From an uncultured Wenzhouxiangella sp. (lineage in GTDB: Bacteria > Pseudomonadota > Gammaproteobacteria > Xanthomonadales > Wenzhouxiangellaceae), in assembly GCA_913057255.1 (NCBI GenBank), contig CAJXNU010000003.1, forward strand, positions 1-41,868: a stretch of DNA of 41,868 nt, read 5' to 3'. Below the pieces are notes generated by a model. That model searched no databases. It saw only the letters and a list, made by a program, of their open reading frames with translations, and was not told where the DNA came from. A program made the position numbers and the translations under genes. Of the stretch, positions 7,152-15,556 are shown in pieces. Each line of letters starts with the position of its first letter. The first letter of the stretch is position 1.

Positions 7152-8233
7152 GCCAGCCAGCTCCTTATGGGTGTCTCAAACAATTTTGAGTCTACCAGAA
7201 ACGCATCGTGTCCTTTAGCGGAGTTTAAGATCTCAAAACTCACCTCTGAGCCACTGGATTCAAGCGCTCCGGCCAGCGTTTGCTGTTGATGTGCCGGAAA
7301 CAAAATATCGGAATCCACACCCAAAACCAAGGCATGTCCCGTGAAGCTTCGTGTAAAGAGCTGGATCAGAGATTCGTCACTGTCGCAGGCATCGAAAGTG
7401 TCCATGGCCCGTGACAAATACAGATAGGCGCAGGGATCAAACTGCCCCACAAACTTTCGGGCGTGGGTCTCTAAGTAAGACTCCACTTCAAACCTCATAC
7501 CAAAGGCCTGCTGCGGAAAATAATCTTGCCGCTTGCGCCCGAATCGGGCATCCCACTCGCGGGCCGATCGATAGGTGATCATCCCCAGCTTTCTGGCCAG
7601 GCGCATCCCCACCTCGGGCCAGTTGTCTTCGTTGTACTGACCGTCTTGGAAGTTTCTGTCGGTGACAATGGCCTCCCGCTGAACCGATCGAATAGACAGC
7701 GCAAAGGGAGCCGATGAGCAAGCGGTTGAAATGAGCGCCACTCGCTGGGTTTTTTTGGGGAAGGCTTTGAGCCAAGCCAAAGCGGTCATGCCACCCATGG
7801 AGGGGCCCACCAGCCCATACAGGGTGTCAATGCCAAGATCGTCAATCACCAGTTGGGCTGCGCGGGCGATGTCATCGATGGTGATCTCAGGAAAGCTCAG
7901 TCGCCATGGACGGCCCGATTTGGGATTGATGCTCTCAGGGCCGGTGGAGCCCAGGCACGACCCGAGTGAATTGACACAGACCACAAAAAAGCGATGGGTG
8001 TCGATGGCCAAGTTGGGGCCAATCATGCCTTCCCACCAACCTTGACTCGGATCATTGGGTTGTGAGGCGGCATGGGCGCTGGCTGATAAACCGGTAAAGA
8101 CCAAGATCGCATTGGATTTCGATTCATTGAGGGTGCCCCAAGATTCCCAGGCTAGGGTCACCTGGGGCAATTCGCCCCCACGGGTGAGCGAAAAAGGCGT
8201 GGTTTGGGTGAAATATCGGGTGGCCGGTCCCAT
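7148..8233 (-). CDS. metX: MetX-family homoserine/serine O-acyltransferase
   Basis: A 361-residue alpha/beta hydrolase-fold acyltransferase. The nucleophile elbow is GPSMGG (Ser145); the acid lies in DSDILFP (Asp309) and the His in KGHDAFL (His342). Other MetX signatures are GWWEGMIGP, NSLGSCLGSTGP and KLGMITYRS. MetX enzymes acylate homoserine for methionine synthesis, but a branch described from Xanthomonas acylates serine with succinyl-CoA for cysteine synthesis. The SAHAAS and GWWEGMIGP segments resemble that branch as I remember it, and the cysteine dioxygenase partner would suit it; this substrate call is inference. The gene is divergent from the photolyase across 118 bp. I see no SAM riboswitch there. 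Confidence 0.88.
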   Translation of the reverse strand: MGPATRYFTQTTPFSLTRGGELPQVTLAWESWGTLNESKSNAILVFTGLSASAHAASQPNDPSQGWWEGMIGPNLAIDTHRFFVVCVNSLGSCLGSTGPESINPKSGRPWRLSFPEITIDDIARAAQLVIDDLGIDTLYGLVGPSMGGMTALAWLKAFPKKTQRVALISTACSSAPFALSIRSVQREAIVTDRNFQDGQYNEDNWPEVGMRLARKLGMITYRSAREWDARFGRKRQDYFPQQAFGMRFEVESYLETHARKFVGQFDPCAYLYLSRAMDTFDACDSDESLIQLFTRSFTGHALVLGVDSDILFPAHQQQTLAGALESSGSEVSFEILNSAKGHDAFLVDSKLFETPIRSWLA

Positions 8234-8351
8234 GGGGTCTCAACGTGTGATGTCCAGATTAAGATTTTAGCTCGTCTGGGCGAGGCACGCGACCCACCAT
8301 TTCGTTCATTGAGCCTGTGGTAGTGTGCTCACTTTCAAACGGAGGCTTTCC

Positions 8352-9878
8352 ATGGCTCGACTCGGTCTGATTCTAGGGGACCAACTCAATCCCAATCATG
8401 CACTCTTGGATGAGCTCGACCCTGCCATGGATGCCTTGCTGATGGGGGAAGTGGTCGACGAGGCGAGCTATGTGCCTCATCACATCAAAAAAATCGTCAT
8501 GATTTTTTCAGCCATGCGTCACCGTGCTGAGGATCTTAAAAAAGCCGGCTGGAGGCTTCACTATCATCCATTCGACCCCGACAGTGCCATCAAAAGTTTT
8601 AGTGACCTTTTAGACGCTCAATATGGGCGGGACCCGTTTGATGAGTTGCTGGTGGCGCAGCCCGGGGAGTGGCGCGTTCTAAATGAGTTGCAAACTTGGG
8701 CGAGCGACCACGACATCACACTAACGATTCTGCCCGATCGACGGTTTATTGATGATTTATCGGTCTTTAATGATTGGGCTCAAGGCAAGAAACAATTCCG
8801 GATGGAGTTTTTCTATCGCTTAATGCGTCAAAAAACAGGCTATCTGATGAGTGGTGGCGAACCAGTCGGGGGTGTCTGGAACTTGGATGCGGACAACAGG
8901 AAGCCCTACAAGGGCGATCCACCCATTGTCCCGATCAAGGGAAGCCCGCCCGATGCCATCACCCAATCTGTGATCAAGGAGTTAGATGGTCATTGGTCAA
9001 GTTTTGGGGAAATCGAAGGATTTGATTATCCAGTGACGCCAGCAGCGGCCCTAGAGGCCCTAGACGAATTTATCGAACATCGCTTGGTGGCCTTTGGCGA
9101 TTTCCAAGATGCGCTGGTCGATGGTGAAGACTATCTGTTTCACTCTCGCCTATCGAGCGCGCTCAATGTGGGTTTGCTTGATCCTCGCGTGGTGTGCGAG
9201 AGAGCCATCAATGCCTATGAGAAGGGGGCAGCGCCTCTCAATGCCGTGGAGGGCTTTGTGCGGCAAATCATTGGTTGGCGCGAATTCATCCGAGGCGTTT
9301 ATTGGCACTTCATGCCTGAATACGCCGAGCGCAATACGCTAGACCACGACCAAGCACTCCCGGAGTGGTATTGGACAGGCCAAACCCAGATGCGGTGTTT
9401 GGCTCAAGCCATTGATGCCACCAGACGAAACGCCTATGCCCATCACATTCAGCGCCTGATGGTGACCGGGAATTTTGCGCTGTTGTTGGGGGTGATCCCT
9501 GAAGAGATTTGTCGCTGGTATTTGGCGGTCTATATCGATGCTTATGACTGGGTAGAGTTACCCAATACTTTGGGGATGGTGATGCATGCCGATGGCGGTG
9601 TGGTTGGATCCAAACCCTATGCAGCCAGCGGCAAATACATCCAGCGAATGGGAGACCATTGCAAGCACTGCGTCTTCAATGTCAAAGAGACGGTGGGCGA
9701 GAGCGCATGTCCTTTTAATTCACTGTATTGGGATTTCTTGATCCGTCACCGTGAGCGTTTTGCCGGCAATGCGCGGATGCGCATGATGTATCGAAATGTC
9801 GATCGCATGGATTCAGCGCAGCAGGCCTCGATCCAAGAGCGTGCTCAATGGATCAAAGAGCACATTAATGAGCTATAG
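8352..9878 (+). CDS. Fe-S cryptochrome/photolyase (CryPro, PhrB type)
   Basis: A 508-residue flavoprotein of the prokaryotic 6-4 photolyase / CryPro family, which uses light to reverse UV lesions in DNA. The start GLILGDQLNPNH is typical of the family. Cys349, Cys437, Cys440 and Cys453 (the last three in HCKHC...ESACPF) match, within one residue, the four [4Fe-4S] ligands of Agrobacterium PhrB. The C-terminal FAD-binding region has VTGNFALLLG and DAYDWVELPNTLGM. The ATG at 8352 is chosen because GGAGG at 8341-8345 stands 6 nt before it; an in-frame GTG at 8325 would include that site in the coding sequence. The 3' end overlaps the convergent Trm112-like gene by 6 bp. Confidence 0.95.
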   Translation: MARLGLILGDQLNPNHALLDELDPAMDALLMGEVVDEASYVPHHIKKIVMIFSAMRHRAEDLKKAGWRLHYHPFDPDSAIKSFSDLLDAQYGRDPFDELLVAQPGEWRVLNELQTWASDHDITLTILPDRRFIDDLSVFNDWAQGKKQFRMEFFYRLMRQKTGYLMSGGEPVGGVWNLDADNRKPYKGDPPIVPIKGSPPDAITQSVIKELDGHWSSFGEIEGFDYPVTPAAALEALDEFIEHRLVAFGDFQDALVDGEDYLFHSRLSSALNVGLLDPRVVCERAINAYEKGAAPLNAVEGFVRQIIGWREFIRGVYWHFMPEYAERNTLDHDQALPEWYWTGQTQMRCLAQAIDATRRNAYAHHIQRLMVTGNFALLLGVIPEEICRWYLAVYIDAYDWVELPNTLGMVMHADGGVVGSKPYAASGKYIQRMGDHCKHCVFNVKETVGESACPFNSLYWDFLIRHRERFAGNARMRMMYRNVDRMDSAQQASIQERAQWIKEHINEL

Positions 9879-10142
9879 CGGCTCTTTGAGCTGCGTGGTG
9901 CCAATCCCCCGCTCTGGCAGAAGCACGGGGATGCCATCGGCCACCACATAGACCACTTTCCCATCTCTCGTGATCAATGCGGCTTGGATTTTTTCGTTGA
10001 CGGGGCTGTGGTCGACGTATTGCAAGCCCTCAGTGTCGATGATTTGATTGAGCTTTTTGACTCGACTTTGACTCAGCGGGACCAATGGTTCATGGCTAAC
10101 CGGGCAGCATAAAATATCAAGTAAGGGATTGGGGTTGCTCAT
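9873..10142 (-). CDS. Trm112-like small protein
   Basis: An 89-residue protein of the Trm112 family. Members are small zinc-ribbon-like partners that, in archaea and eukaryotes, stabilise RNA and protein methyltransferases; the bacterial role is poorly known. The family signature is LLDILCCPVSHEPL at the N terminus and VVYVVADGIPVLLPE near the C terminus. The second Cys of the usual CPxC pair is replaced (CPVSH), so a complete zinc site looks unlikely. The ATG at 10142 is chosen; a longer frame to 10187 would invade the purE promoter. It is divergent from purE and convergent with the photolyase, so it is probably transcribed alone. CTATAG at 9873-9878 supplies stop codons to both convergent genes. 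Confidence 0.85.
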   Translation of the reverse strand: MSNPNPLLDILCCPVSHEPLVPLSQSRVKKLNQIIDTEGLQYVDHSPVNEKIQAALITRDGKVVYVVADGIPVLLPERGIGTTQLKEPL

Positions 10143-10171
10143 GGCTTCTATTGTAGCGTGCCTCTGGCCCG

Positions 10172-10200
10172 TTGTCGTCTGAGGCAAGCCTTGCTAACAT
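10172..10200 (+). promoter_or_regulatory. Candidate sigma-70 promoter for purEK
   Basis: TTGTCG (10172-10177) and TAACAT (10195-10200) are separated by 17 bp and each match the consensus boxes at four of six positions. Transcription would begin near 10207, giving a leader of about 20 nt before the purE ATG at 10226. This rests on pattern matching only. Confidence 0.4.
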
Positions 10201-10225
10201 GGTCTTTTATCAGCGGGATGAACGC

Positions 10226-10720
10226 ATGAGCAGCCAGCCAAAAGTCGGTGTCATCATGGGCTCTCAGAGTGACTGGGAGACCATGAAACACGGGGTTAAA
10301 GTCCTCGAAACCTTGGAAGTGCCCCACGAGGTGCGGGTCGTGTCCGCGCACCGGACGCCTGATGCCATGGCCGATTACGCCAAATCCGCGGCCAGCCGTG
10401 GTCTCCAAGTGATCATGGCCGGTGCCGGTGGGGCCGCACACTTGCCAGGCATGGTGGCCAGTCACACCCACTTGCCAGTGCTGGGCGTTCCGGTGGCATC
10501 CAAACACCTCCACGGCCAAGATTCTTTGCTTTCGATTGTTCAGATGCCAGCTGGCGTTCCGGTGGGCACGTTGGCCATTGGCAAGGCGGGTGCCACCAAT
10601 GCAGGTTTGCTGGCCGCGAGCATTGTCGGGCTGTCTGATCCCCAGGTCCAGGCGCGGTACGCTGCTTGGAGACAAAACCAGACCGAGCAGGTCTCATCTC
10701 AATCCATTCCGAACGATTGA
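10226..10720 (+). CDS. purE: N5-CAIR mutase (PurE)
   Basis: A 164-residue class I PurE, which rearranges N5-carboxyaminoimidazole ribonucleotide to 4-carboxyaminoimidazole ribonucleotide in purine synthesis. The motifs [28 protein letters not shown] and [15 protein letters not shown] form the nucleotide and carboxylate site, with the conserved SAHRTP histidine present. The ATG at 10226 follows GGGATGA at suitable spacing; an upstream frame to 10172 would cross the proposed promoter. purK starts 11 bp later, the usual purEK operon. Confidence 0.96.
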   Translation: MSSQPKVGVIMGSQSDWETMKHGVKVLETLEVPHEVRVVSAHRTPDAMADYAKSAASRGLQVIMAGAGGAAHLPGMVASHTHLPVLGVPVASKHLHGQDSLLSIVQMPAGVPVGTLAIGKAGATNAGLLAASIVGLSDPQVQARYAAWRQNQTEQVSSQSIPND

Positions 10721-10731
10721 GGCCAGATCGC

Positions 10732-11856
10732 ATGCGCATCGGCATCATGGGAGGAGGGCAGTTGGCCAGAATGATGGCCTTGGCCGGGCATCCGCTTGGA
10801 CTGGAGTTTGTCTTTATTGACCCCGCACCCGATGCCTGTGCCCGCTCTTTGGGCGAGCACAAAGTCATTGATTGGTCGGCAGCTGATCTCGTGAGTCAGT
10901 TGGCTGGATGCGATCGCGTGACCTTTGACTTCGAAAATGTGCCTGCTCAGAGTCTAGAGACCCTCGCTGCCCATTTTGATGTCAGGCCCTCACCCAAGGC
11001 TTTGGAGATCTCACAAGACCGGCTGGCAGAAAAGGAGCTATGCGCCTCTTTGGGGATTCCCGTCGCGCCTTTTCAGTCAGTGGATTCTAGGCCGGATTTG
11101 ATGGCGGCCATGGATGGGCTGGGTCTGCCGGCGCTTCTCAAAACTCGACGTTTGGGTTACGACGGTAAAGGGCAGTATCGATTGGTCCAAGCGGAGGATC
11201 TGGAGCCGGCGTGGCAACGCTTGGGTGAGCAGGCTTTGATATTGGAAGGCTGGGTGGACTTTGATCATGAGTGTGCCTTGACTGCGGTGAGAGATGCCAA
11301 TGGGACGGTGCTTTTTTACCCACTGACCCACACGCTGCATCGAGAGGGCATCTTGCGGTTTGCATTGAGCGGCTCGCCTGCCAATGTGCCATGGCAAAAA
11401 GACGCTCAAGAGGTCGTGACCCAACTCATGGAGCGGCTCGACTATGTGGGCTGTTTGACGGTTGAGTTCTTTGTGACAGCGGAAGGTTTGGTGGTCAATG
11501 AGTTGGCCCCGCGGGTACATAATTCAGCCCACTGGACCATTGAGGGTGCGGTGTGTTCGCAATTTGAAAATCATCTCCGCGCACTCACCGATCTTCCACT
11601 GGGGGCGACGCGTGCCAGAGGCTGTGCCTTGATGATCAATTTCATTGGCCAAATGCCCATCAAGGATATGTTGGCACTCGATGGCCTGTCGTGGCATGAC
11701 TATGGCAAACAAGCCAGAGCGGGCAGGAAAGTGGGCCATGCCACTTGGTTGCTGGATGATTTTGAGTCACTCAAAGACCGAGTCGGTGAGCTCGTGGCCT
11801 ATCTTGATCCAATCGACGCTCAGGGATTGACTGGTTTGATCAAAGCCGCGGGTTGA
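10732..11856 (+). CDS. purK: N5-CAIR synthetase (PurK)
   Basis: A 374-residue ATP-grasp enzyme that makes N5-CAIR from AIR, bicarbonate and ATP, feeding PurE. Visible features are the N-terminal GIMGGGQLARMM loop, the ATP-grasp core (ALLKTRRLGYDGKGQ; LILEGWVDFDHECAL) and the catalytic C-terminal motif VNELAPRVHNSAHWT. The ATG at 10732 gives the standard N terminus MRIGIMGGG. The gene ends inside the 3' end of the convergent ABC ATPase gene, with a 37-bp overlap, which leaves no room for an independent terminator between them. Confidence 0.97.
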   Translation: MRIGIMGGGQLARMMALAGHPLGLEFVFIDPAPDACARSLGEHKVIDWSAADLVSQLAGCDRVTFDFENVPAQSLETLAAHFDVRPSPKALEISQDRLAEKELCASLGIPVAPFQSVDSRPDLMAAMDGLGLPALLKTRRLGYDGKGQYRLVQAEDLEPAWQRLGEQALILEGWVDFDHECALTAVRDANGTVLFYPLTHTLHREGILRFALSGSPANVPWQKDAQEVVTQLMERLDYVGCLTVEFFVTAEGLVVNELAPRVHNSAHWTIEGAVCSQFENHLRALTDLPLGATRARGCALMINFIGQMPIKDMLALDGLSWHDYGKQARAGRKVGHATWLLDDFESLKDRVGELVAYLDPIDAQGLTGLIKAAG

Positions 11857-12881
11857 TCTTTCGGGAAGACCACGAGGTGCTTGGGCACCAAACTCACGCG
11901 AATCTCTTCATTGACGACATAGTTGGTGTGGCTGGGAAATAAGGCTGCCACCTGCGTGCCATCCGACAGCGCCAGGCGGTAGAGAATATCGGCCCCTTGA
12001 AATTGACGCGCCACCACTTTGAGCGGAAGTCCCTGATCATCCAGTCTGAGATCATCTGGCCTGACCAATAACAACAGTTCGTCATCGGAAGGGCAGTCAG
12101 CCGGTAGCGATGACCGCCCCAGCGCGTGGATTAATTGGTTGCCTTCCACTCGGGCATTGAGGTAGCTACCACGTCCTGTGAACGCGGCCACATAAGGCGT
12201 GGCGGGCTGGTGATAGAGCTCATAAGGGCTGTCCCATTGCAGCATGCGCCCATCTTGCATCAGCCCAATCCGATCGGCTAGGGCAAAGGCCTCTTCTTGA
12301 TCATGGGTAACCAACAAGGTCGCCGTGCCTCTTTCTTTCAGGATGGCTCGGACTTCCTCTCCTAAGCCACGTCGAAGCCCCGTATCCAGATTGGAAAATG
12401 GCTCATCGAGTAACAGCACAGCGGGTTCGGGTGCCAGTGCCCGGGCCAAAGCCACGCGTTGTTGTTGACCGCCGGATAATTCGTGCGGGTAGCGTTGTCC
12501 AAGGCCGGTGAGTCCCGTCAGTTCCAATAATCCCTCAACGCGACTGAAACGCTCATCCCGGGATAAGGATCTGAGGCCAAAGCTTACGTTGTCAATCACT
12601 CTGAGGTGAGGAAACAGCGCTTGATCTTGAAAGACCATGCCGACGCTACGTTTCTCGGGCGCCACCATATCATCGGCTGAGCTCACCACTTGATCGTTGA
12701 TTCGGATCTCACCGGACAACAGTCGCTCAAACCCAGCGATGGCTCGGAGTGCTGTGGTCTTGCCACAGCCCGATGCGCCCAATAAACAACCGATTTCACC
12801 TCGAGCGAGAGAAAAGCTTAGACCGCGGACCACAGAGAGCCGGCCATAGCTTAGATGGATATTGTCAACGGTGAGAATCAT
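11820..12881 (-). CDS. FbpC/PotA-like ABC transporter ATP-binding protein, orphan
   Basis: A 353-residue importer-type ATPase. The nucleotide-binding domain has Walker A GASGCGKTT, Q-loop MVFQDQALFPHL, signature LSGGQQQRV, Walker B LLLDEPF and the switch His in VTHDQEEA. The C-terminal ~120 residues form TOBE-type regulatory strands (LLLVRPDDLRL). The sequence resembles the ATPases of ferric iron (FbpC) and polyamine (PotA) importers. No permease or binding protein is nearby, so its partner must be encoded elsewhere or it works in an unusual setting. The start overlaps the aminotransferase stop by 4 bp (ATGA), implying one operon with it and perhaps sodB. Confidence 0.88.
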   Translation of the reverse strand: MILTVDNIHLSYGRLSVVRGLSFSLARGEIGCLLGASGCGKTTALRAIAGFERLLSGEIRINDQVVSSADDMVAPEKRSVGMVFQDQALFPHLRVIDNVSFGLRSLSRDERFSRVEGLLELTGLTGLGQRYPHELSGGQQQRVALARALAPEPAVLLLDEPFSNLDTGLRRGLGEEVRAILKERGTATLLVTHDQEEAFALADRIGLMQDGRMLQWDSPYELYHQPATPYVAAFTGRGSYLNARVEGNQLIHALGRSSLPADCPSDDELLLLVRPDDLRLDDQGLPLKVVARQFQGADILYRLALSDGTQVAALFPSHTNYVVNEEIRVSLVPKHLVVFPKDQPAALIKPVNP

Positions 12882-14071
12882 GCGCTTTGGCTGACAGCGA
12901 AATGGGCCTCAATCAGTCGATGCAGCGTCTCAACGATTTGGTCGACTTCGCTGGCTTCAATAATCAAAGGTGGCAGTAAGCGGATGATGGTGCTTCGCGT
13001 GACATTAATAATGAGGCCCGCATCCAGTGCGGCCTGTTTGAGTGCGGTGACATCGCAGTCGAACTCAATGCCCACCATCAAACCACGACCTCTCACTTCC
13101 ACCACATGCGGATGGTCGCTGAGTTTGATGCGCAAGCCATCCAGCAACCGTTTGCCCATTTGCTCTGCACCTTGACAGATCTGGTCTTCATGCATCACCG
13201 CCAATACTTCCAAGCCCACTCGACAGGCCAATGGATTGCCACCAAAAGTCGTGCCATGCGAGCCTGGAGGCATAAGTCGCGCGACCGATTCAGTGGCCAG
13301 ACACGCGCCAATCGGCATGCCGTTGCCCAAAGCTTTGGCCAGTGTTAATACATCGGGCTTGAGTTCGGGCTCATGTTGGAAGGCAAACCATTTTCCAGTC
13401 CGTGCCATCCCGCATTGGATCTCGTCTAGCATGAGCAGCGCATGGTGCTGATCACATAAATCACGCAGCGACTGTAAGTAGCCACTTGGCGCGACCCGCA
13501 CGCCACCTTCTCCCTGTATGGGCTCGATCAGGGCAGCGACCAAGTTTGGATGGCTTTCAAATGCCTGCTTGGCGGCAGCCACATCACCGAAAGGGACGCG
13601 CACAAAATCACCCACCAATGGTCCAAACCCCGCTTGGATGGCCGGGCTGCCAGATGCGCTCAGTGAGGCGAGGCTCCGACCATGAAAGCTCTCACTGGCG
13701 ACCAAAATGGCGGGCTGTTCAATGTGCTTTTCGTGTGCATACCGACGTGCGATCTTGATGGCGCACTCGACGGCTTCAAGGCCGGAGTTGGCTAAAAACA
13801 CTCGATCTAGCCCTGAGATGTCACAGAGTTGTTCAGCGAGCTGTTCTTGCAAGGGCAGGTGAGCCACATTGGCGGTGTGCCAAAGCGTGTGCGCTTGATC
13901 ACACAACGCGTCGGTGAGTCTCGGATGGGCGTGGCCAAGGCTGCACACAGCAATGCCGCTCAAGGCATCCAAATAACGCCGACCCTCTGTGTCAAACAGC
14001 CAGACACCCTCACCACGCTCGAATGCCACGGGCATCCGAGCGTAGGTGTCAAACAGATGGGTCTCAGTCAC
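12878..14071 (-). CDS. argD: Acetylornithine / class III PLP aminotransferase
   Basis: A 397-residue class III aminotransferase of the acetylornithine (and succinyl-diaminopimelate) type. It transfers the amino group from glutamate in arginine and lysine synthesis. Features are YLDALSGIAVCSLGHAHP near the N terminus, the phosphate-binding NSGLEAVECAIKIAR, FHGRSLASLSASG, EPIQGEGGV, the PLP-contacting Asp in LMLDEIQCGMARTG and the Schiff-base Lys in LTLAKALGNGMPIGA. It lies 30 bp after sodB and overlaps the ABC ATPase gene. Other substrates (ornithine, 4-aminobutyrate) are possible, but the length and motifs suit ArgD best. Confidence 0.9.
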   Translation of the reverse strand: MTETHLFDTYARMPVAFERGEGVWLFDTEGRRYLDALSGIAVCSLGHAHPRLTDALCDQAHTLWHTANVAHLPLQEQLAEQLCDISGLDRVFLANSGLEAVECAIKIARRYAHEKHIEQPAILVASESFHGRSLASLSASGSPAIQAGFGPLVGDFVRVPFGDVAAAKQAFESHPNLVAALIEPIQGEGGVRVAPSGYLQSLRDLCDQHHALLMLDEIQCGMARTGKWFAFQHEPELKPDVLTLAKALGNGMPIGACLATESVARLMPPGSHGTTFGGNPLACRVGLEVLAVMHEDQICQGAEQMGKRLLDGLRIKLSDHPHVVEVRGRGLMVGIEFDCDVTALKQAALDAGLIINVTRSTIIRLLPPLIIEASEVDQIVETLHRLIEAHFAVSQSA

Positions 14072-14101
14072 CTGAGGCTACCTCATGGGCGATGCGCGCA
14101 C

Positions 14102-14680
14102 TCAGTTTAGCTGAGCGGCTGCAAACTCCCAGTTCACCACAGACCAAAATGCTTCCATGTACTTGGGACGAACATTTCGGTAGTCGACGTAATAGGAGTG
14201 CTCCCACATATCACATGCCAGCAGAACGGTGTCACCCTCAGTGATCGGCGTGCCGGCATTGCTGGTGGTTTTAATGGCGATCTCACCCGCGGGCGTTTGT
14301 ACCAACCAAGCCCAGCCGGAACCAAAGACATTCACGGCAGCGTCTGTGAACTGTGATTTGAATGTGGCGAAATCACCGAAAGTCTGGTTGATCAGCTCAG
14401 CCAAACGGCCGGTGGGCTCACCTCCGCCGTTGGGGCTCATGCACTGCCAGTAGTAGTCATGGTTGGACATTTGTGCGGCGTTGTTGAAGATGCCATTGCT
14501 GCTGGTTTTGACAATCTCTTCCAGGCTTTTGCCTTCATATTCGGTGCCTGCAATCAGTCCATTGAGCTTGTCCACGTAAGTCTGGTTATGTTTGCCATAG
14601 TGCAGATCTAGGGTTTCTGCCGAGATGTGCGGCTCCAACGCGTGGCGATCATAGGGGAGGTCGGGTAATGTAAAGGGCAT
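14102..14680 (-). CDS. sodB: Superoxide dismutase, iron type
   Basis: A 192-residue cytosolic enzyme that converts superoxide to oxygen and hydrogen peroxide. Metal ligands are visible: His in LHYGKHNQTYV, His in MSNHDYYW, and Asp and His in ACDMWEHSYYVDYRN. The Gln of FNNAAQ is the iron-type marker, and no Mn-type Gln is seen at the later position. The residue before NH is Ser (QMSNH), where many FeSODs have Trp, a mild departure near the active site. AAAGGAG precedes the ATG at normal spacing. A palindrome lies 58 bp further upstream. Confidence 0.96.
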   Translation of the reverse strand: MPFTLPDLPYDRHALEPHISAETLDLHYGKHNQTYVDKLNGLIAGTEYEGKSLEEIVKTSSNGIFNNAAQMSNHDYYWQCMSPNGGGEPTGRLAELINQTFGDFATFKSQFTDAAVNVFGSGWAWLVQTPAGEIAIKTTSNAGTPITEGDTVLLACDMWEHSYYVDYRNVRPKYMEAFWSVVNWEFAAAQLN

Positions 14681-14737
14681 ATCGGGCTCCTTTGTTTGTA
14701 TTCGTGAGTATCAATTCAAGTTAGAAAGAACGATCAT

Positions 14738-14758
14738 ATAGGATCGGTTTAGTCCTAT
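14738..14758 (-). promoter_or_regulatory. Palindrome upstream of sodB, possible operator
   Basis: On the sodB strand the arms ATAGGA and TCCTAT are perfect inverted repeats with a 9-nt spacer (CTAAACCGA). The ATA...GACTA...TAT layout recalls Rrf2/IscR-type sites but is 21 bp rather than the usual ~25, so the regulator is a guess. It sits within the only 169-bp space between rnt and sodB, where the sodB promoter must be. Confidence 0.4.
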
Positions 14759-14849
14759 TATGCCAGCCCTCACTGTCCAAGCTTGTGAAATTCTGACTTT
14801 ATGAGTCCTGCTGGCTTTGAGTTAGCTTATCTAAGTCCAAGCACCGAGG

Positions 14850-15476
14850 TCAGTCCATCTCCAGACTCTGCAACTGTCGCCAGCGGTTACAAATGGTGCA
14901 AAACAAGGTCGCCGTTCTCTCCGTGTCATAAGCGGCAGAATGGGCCCGTGAGCCCTCCCAGTCAAGCCCTGCAGCTGCCACGGCACGTGCCAAAACCGTT
15001 TGGCCAAAGGCAAGACCACCTAAGGTGGCGGTGTCGAAACAGCTAAAGGGATGGAACGGGTTTCTCTTATAACCGACCCGCTCGACCGCGGCGTTTAAAA
15101 AGCCTAGATCAAAATGGGCGTTGTGTCCGACTAAGACCGCACGTTTGCATTGATTGTCTCTTAAGGCCTGCCTGACCGGTGTCAGCAACTCGCGAAGTGC
15201 AACGTCCTCGGTCACGGCAGGGCGCAGCGGGTGATCGGGCCGAATGCCATTAAATTCTAGGGCGGCAGCTTCGATGTTGGCACCCTCGAATGGATGAATG
15301 TGTCTAACCATCACCTCCCCCGGTTGCAGCCAGCCTTCTTCATCCATATGAATGATGCAAAGCGCCAGCTCCAGCAAGGCGTCGGTTTTGGGATCGAATC
15401 CACCGGTCTCAACATCAACCACCACGGGCTGGAAGCCCCGGAAGCGCTGAGTCAGTTCGGTTGCATCTACATTCAT
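14850..15476 (-). CDS. rnt: Ribonuclease T
   Basis: A 208-residue DEDDh exoribonuclease that trims the 3' ends of tRNAs and stable RNAs and removes the CCA-end nucleotide in tRNA turnover. The catalytic residues are in VVDVETGG (Asp, Glu), [11 protein letters not shown] (Asp) and [15 protein letters not shown] (His, Asp). The aromatic and basic stretches of RNase T ([31 protein letters not shown]) separate it from the DnaQ subunit of DNA polymerase. It stands 80 bp after nth on the same strand. Confidence 0.95.
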   Translation of the reverse strand: MNVDATELTQRFRGFQPVVVDVETGGFDPKTDALLELALCIIHMDEEGWLQPGEVMVRHIHPFEGANIEAAALEFNGIRPDHPLRPAVTEDVALRELLTPVRQALRDNQCKRAVLVGHNAHFDLGFLNAAVERVGYKRNPFHPFSCFDTATLGGLAFGQTVLARAVAAAGLDWEGSRAHSAAYDTERTATLFCTICNRWRQLQSLEMD

Positions 15477-15556
15477 TGAAAGGACTTTACAGCAGACAGT
15501 GTGCCCTTATGATACTGCCTTGAGACCGGTGAGATGAGACTCAATCGAGCATGGCC

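Noticed and set aside
8234-8351. SAM-responsive riboswitch upstream of metX
   Set aside because: The 118-bp divergent interval shows only short imperfect stems and no known SAM aptamer pattern that I can recognise.
14761-14849. Rho-independent terminator after rnt
   Set aside because: Only a GCCAGC/GCTGGC pair with a ~45-nt loop and a 4-bp GACT/AGTC stem are present, with no T-run after them.
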